Source of the DNA: Pseudomonadota bacterium
GTDB lineage: Bacteria > Pseudomonadota > Alphaproteobacteria > UBA1280 > RI-95
Reading direction: 5' to 3'
DNA length: 64,000 bases
Assembly: GCA_016125375.1 (NCBI GenBank)
Contig: WGLU01000002.1
Location: 124,001 to 188,000 of the forward strand
Shown here piece after piece: positions 63,253 to 64,000 of the stretch. The position numbers and the translations under genes were made by a program. The stretch's first letter is position 1. The number at the start of each line of letters is the position of its first letter. The notes under the pieces were generated by a model that was not told the DNA's origin, searched no databases, and saw only the letters and a program-made list of their open reading frames with translations.

Positions 63253-64000
63253 TTACATTTTGGCGATAACGGCATCACCAAAGGCCGAGCACTTCACTTC
63301 TTTGGCGCCATCCATCAGACGGGCAAAATCGTAAGTGACGGTTTTGGCGGTGATGGCACCTTCGATGCCTTTAATCACCATGTCGGCGGCCTCGACCCAG
63401 CCCATGTGGCGGAGCATCATCTCGCCCGAGAGGATGACCGAGCTCGGGTTGACCTTGTCCAGCCCTGCGTATTTGGGCGCAGTGCCGTGAGTAGCCTCGA
63501 AAATCGCGTGGCCGCTGGTGTAGTTGATATTGGCACCCGGAGCAATACCGATACCGCCAACAGTGGCGGCCAGCGCGTCAGAGATGTAGTCCCCGTTCAG
63601 GTTCATGGTCGCAATGACCGAGTATTCCTTCGGACGGGTCAGAATCTGTTGCAGGAAGGCATCCGCAATCACATCCTTGACCATGATTTTGCCGGGCTGT
63701 TCTTCCCAGTTCACATCCTCGGCCACAACGGCTTTGCCCACATACTCTTTACGGACCAGATCATAACCCCAGTCCTTGAAGGCACCTTCGGTGAACTTCA
63801 TGATGTTACCTTTGTGGACCAGCGTCACGGAAGGCAGCTTGTTGGCAATGGCGTAGTCGAGCGCGGCGCGTACCAGACGCTCCGTCCCCTCGCGGGAGCA
63901 GGGCTTGATGCCGATGCCGGAGGTTTCGGGGAAGCGGATTTTCTTCACGCCCATCTCTTCCATCAGGAACTTGATGACCTTCTTCACTTCCGGTGTGCCT
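63253..64000 (-). CDS. icd: NADP-dependent isocitrate dehydrogenase (C-terminal part, runs off the window)
   Basis: TCA-cycle enzyme converting isocitrate to 2-oxoglutarate. About 249 codons are present; the 5' part lies beyond base 64000. Seen: [40 protein letters not shown], metal/substrate region [20 protein letters not shown] with [20 protein letters not shown], and the cofactor segment [20 protein letters not shown]. This sequence type is the E. coli-like dimeric Icd ([15 protein letters not shown]) rather than the eukaryote-like form common in Rhizobiales and Sphingomonadales. Confidence 0.96.
   Translation of the reverse strand, partial: GTPEVKKVIKFLMEEMGVKKIRFPETSGIGIKPCSREGTERLVRAALDYAIANKLPSVTLVHKGNIMKFTEGAFKDWGYDLVRKEYVGKAVVAEDVNWEEQPGKIMVKDVIADAFLQQILTRPKEYSVIATMNLNGDYISDALAATVGGIGIAPGANINYTSGHAIFEATHGTAPKYAGLDKVNPSSVILSGEMMLRHMGWVEAADMVIKGIEGAITAKTVTYDFARLMDGAKEVKCSAFGDAVIAKM

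Overview
The window is a dense piece of bacterial chromosome, almost certainly from an alphaproteobacterium. The evidence is conserved gene order: ispH-thrB-rnhA; bamD-recN-ligA; pepA-holC divergent from lptF-lptG; lptD-surA-rsmA; fabD-fabG / acpP-fabF-mltG-gmk; rpsF-rpsR-rplI-dnaB with radA-cvpA nearby; yfgM-bamB-der; hemL-ppx-rlmE. Several classical members of these blocks are missing (pdxA between surA and rsmA, ndk after pepA-holC, purF after cvpA), so the lineage is probably not a well-studied one. I cannot name genus or family. I see no tRNA, rRNA, CRISPR array, transposase or integrase.

Layout. 1-856: 5' part of typA. 1192-6351: two divergent AAA+ genes (ClpX-like, FtsH-like) and an unknown gene. 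6866-12445: ligA, recN, bamD and a CcsA-type cytochrome c assembly gene, all leftward. 12609-14295: a PfkB sugar/nucleoside kinase and an Nmad2-family protein. 14330-17965: a large secreted protein, holC and pepA leftward. 18118-24518: LPS export and outer-membrane biogenesis (lptF, lptG, lptD, surA) plus rsmA. 24914-31009: fatty acid synthesis with mltG and gmk. 31226-33918: ribosomal proteins S6, S18, L9 and DnaB. 34046-39815: two envelope proteins, an Mla-type lipid transporter and a membrane protein. 39958-42187: radA, cvpA and a small membrane protein. 42218-44663: an unknown protein, an exonuclease and an ADP-ribosylglycohydrolase. 44667-49782: der, bamB, yfgM-like and a double-ATPase ABC protein. 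49910-53650: a nucleoside deoxyribosyltransferase, then rlmE, ppx, hemL. 53757-54711: two small unknown genes. 54858-57782: ispH, thrB, rnhA, yqgE. 58079-60746: a divergent pair probably acting on lipid A or undecaprenyl carriers. 60922-64000: rpmB, an HD-domain hydrolase between two DUF2628-like membrane proteins, and the 3' part of icd.

A second layer lies over this ordinary backbone: single genes, each with its own Shine-Dalgarno sequence and usually its own strong stem-loop terminator, placed between or inside conserved blocks. Many use C- and G-ending codons more heavily than the housekeeping genes. They include the ClpX-like/FtsH-like pair, the genes at 5686, 12609, 13705, 28437, 34046, 34718, 42218, 42980, 53757, 54364 and 61964. 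Their recognisable functions (unfoldases, nucleotide kinase, Nmad2, exonuclease, HD hydrolase) suggest an accessory set, possibly transferred and perhaps phage-related; this is inference.

The most unusual observation is the AAA+ pair. The FtsH-like protein has HEAAGH where the family has HEAGH, so the HExxH zinc motif is broken by one extra residue. The ClpX-like protein keeps Walker motifs, pore loop and arginine finger, but I find no IGF-type ClpP-docking tripeptide. Both may be unfoldases uncoupled from proteolysis.
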